The translations under genes and the position numbers were made by a program. A stretch of 60,000 nt of DNA. It comes from Cryptomeria japonica (taxonomy: Eukaryota > Streptophyta > Pinopsida > Cupressales > Cupressaceae). The notes under the pieces are model-generated. The model searched no databases and was not told the origin of the DNA. It saw only the letters and a program-made list of their open reading frames with translations. Below are positions 57,387 through 60,000 of the stretch, one piece after another. Positions within the stretch are counted from its first letter, which is position 1, and the number at the start of each line of letters is the position of its first letter. The stretch is from NCBI RefSeq assembly GCF_030272615.1, contig NC_081415.1, forward strand, positions 229,785,303 to 229,845,302, written 5' to 3'.

Positions 57387-60000
57387 ATACACACTAAGGT
57401 GTATAATTAAAATAGTAACATGAATTCATGAGTTATTCAATCATTTATAAAGAATTTATGCATAAGAAGGCTGAATTAATACAAAACAACTTCTTGTTCT
57501 ATGATAATATCATAAATATCTTATGAGAAATTCATAAATAACCTTGTGCAATGGAACTTGAAAGTTCTAGGTAATGATCCACCATTTTCCACTTGGTTTC
57601 TATACCGAACTATCTAAAAATCAAACTTGAAACCATCTTATTTATGTATAGGATCTTCAACACTTAGTTGCTCACACCCCTAGTTGAATATTAACAAAGC
57701 ATCTTAAAATCTTATGCTCAAAGAAACACAATTTTACTGAAGACTTTAGGTCCTAGATTTAGAGATAGAACTATACCATAGATACATACATAATATAGAA
57801 ACACAATCAATATGATCTCTTTGTTCAACCTTATATGAACCATACCAACACTGAGGTCTTGTTGTCAAATAGCCATAACTCCTCTTCCTTGAGAGGTGGT
57901 TGGATGGATTTTCCCTTTGAATTGGTTTGATTTGTTCTCTTCTTTCTATATCACTTCCTTATCTCGATCCCCCCAACTATATGATTAGAGAAACAAAATG
58001 ACTTTTCAATTTCCCTAGTCTTACTTTAAAAATATATATATTTTAATGTTCATACATAGTAGGCTCCTAGGCCCTAGTATTTGAGCCTAGAGTTTGATAC
58101 CACGTGTAACAAATAATAAATTTTTATGCATAGTCTATAATCTAATAACACAAAAAACCCATAACCTTTTATTTAATTTTCAAAACACGCAACAATAAAC
58201 ATTTAGATTGTCAATTCATATTAAAGATGCGAATATCATATCATTTCATAGATTTTCATGGTTGAAGTTGCAAACAATATACAATATGAATTAGGACTAC
58301 TATCCTCTCAAGCCACCAAGATATGTAAATATACAAATTCTAACTTTTCATTACAAATGGGTTTGTCACTAATCACATATCATCAATCATAGTCATTTCA
58401 TGCAAGTGGAGGTAATATGGTTGTCCAATTGTAGGAGGGAGGACATAATTTGAGTCATTTACCTCCAACTATAGGAGTGACGACATAAGTTGAGTGATTG
58501 GCATCATAAAGCTAGATTGTTTCTAACACAAGCATAATTGCTAGTGATAATAAAAACACCAATCTCGCAAGTAGAACCATAATTGTCACAATGTAACCAT
58601 TACTAACACAAGTTTAACCACCATTGACATGATAAATTTTTCAGTAGCGACAAAAAGATCACTAAAACAACCATTAACATCAAAAAGACAAAAACATAAT
58701 GCAACTATCATAAGTGTACCTACAGATTTCAAAAGTTGGGCTCACAATTTTAGTTTGAATAGAAGAAATTAATATTTTGGTTGAATTATAAAAGTCTATT
58801 TGTTTTTCCTAATCTTATAATTATCTCTCTAATATTTTTATGATCCATTGATGCCAATCCTAGTGATGTGATGACAAACTCTTATTCTACATTGACAAAC
58901 TCTAAGGTTTATAAAATTCAACCTGTGAACATAGCTTAAGGGGTAATGTTTGTATGGGAACTCACACTCTTAGCTTTAGAATATTGTTACTTTGAATATG
59001 ATTCTCATGCACTTCTTTTTTTTTAATCATAGGTACATTTTAGTTCTTACTTTTAGTTAAGGTTTATTTAGATAAATTTGATTTGTCATACACTTTGTTC
59101 TTCTTTTTGGAAAGTTACAATTTGTTAATACACATCTAGTATAGATTCTTTTGGCAAAAGACATTCATGGAATTACTTTTCACATATTGAAGACATCTTA
59201 TGAGATGTTACAAATCATTTATATTTATGATAGAATATCAATTATGCTACGTCTAACTAACCTTTCAAGTACTTCTAATTTAGTTAGTATATTGAAAAGA
59301 TGTCGTTGAACGTTGTAATCCTTGATAACAAATTTATATTCATATGTATGATTTATGATAGAATATCAATTATGTTACGTCTAACTAACTTTTCAACTAA
59401 TTCCAATTTCATTAATATATTAAAAAAGACATCATTAAATGTTGCAACTTTGACAACAAACTTAAATATTCACTTTAAAAAGTTATTATAGTTTTTTTAA
59501 CAATTTATAGATGGTATTTGCACTTATAACAGATTTTTTTTTTTTGGTTGTATCCACATATGTTCTTTCCTACGAAGCTGAGTTTCACAAAACAAAGCAT
59601 ACGAACTGTTTGGTAATATTCCTCAAGAAAAGATGTGGGGTTATCTACAATATGGAATTTTTTTTGGAGAAGTTTAATAAAGTTAAAAGCAAATGTAATC
59701 GGTGAAAGTAAAGCTAGATTTCCTAATCTTTATCAACATCCTATCAAATCGAGCATTTTCTGTGGTAATCAGTCATACATGAAAAGTGCAGAAACTTAAT
59801 ACATGGTATTAGATGCTTTGGAATAGGTGTAGTATATTTTCCATGCATACAGACCATAGAAACTGCTTTAAATAATACCCAAGTGAGATCTCATTTCATA
59901 GAATATGATGATTTTAGATCTTTTACAATGTGGTTTTGTTGAAAAGGTTGTAGAATCTTCTAAGTAAATGCAAATGGTTGTGTAAAGTTGATTCCATTTT
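57387..60000. repeat. ~3.5-kb tandem unit C, cut by the window end
   Basis: It starts atacacactaaggtg and aligns with units A and B to the end of the window (about 2.6 kb). The empty site of the chromovirus is seen as caagtagaaccat near 58570. The primer-like site is at 58092-58102. Whether more units follow is not known. Confidence 0.9.

Overview
This window looks like intergenic DNA from a large plant nuclear genome. I see no host gene, rRNA or tRNA gene. Nearly everything is LTR retrotransposon sequence, much of it nested. The abundance of Tat-group Ty3/gypsy, copia and chromovirus elements, the long LTRs and the frequent C-to-T type stop codons fit a big, methylated, slowly purged genome. 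A gymnosperm is my guess, but the sequence does not prove it.

Region 1 (1-20911): a Tat-group Ty3/gypsy element on the + strand. Its 5' LTR is cut by the window edge. Pol order is protease, archaeal-type RNase H, RT, degenerate RNase H, integrase. A non-autonomous LTR element (LARD-like, 6756-13929, - strand) sits between the first RNase H and RT, and a 900-bp solo LTR (19874-20773) sits in the 3' LTR.

Region 2 (20912-22644): AT-rich sequence with a CA/GT/GA microsatellite and a perfect inverted repeat, no gene.

Region 3 (22645-60000): a tandem array of a ~3.5-kb unit (one truncated copy, two full copies, one copy running off the end). It was split by two insertions. The first is a degraded copia element (24553-38794) that carries an internal tandem duplication and a nearly full-length nested copia (25695-33519). 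The second is a full-length chromovirus (43431-55054, - strand) with a perfect TAGAA target duplication. Each unit contains a minus-strand tRNA-Met-like primer site, so the array may itself be tandem LTR-element DNA.

No element looks able to move by itself. All coding regions carry stops, frameshifts, deletions or active-site changes. The value of the window is its layered history: the order of insertions, duplications and deletions can be read from target duplications and shared lesions. It also shows several structured non-coding arrays inside LTRs: a GGATA/TATCC motif array, hairpin repeats, and a GC-rich hairpin cluster beside an expanded TA tract.
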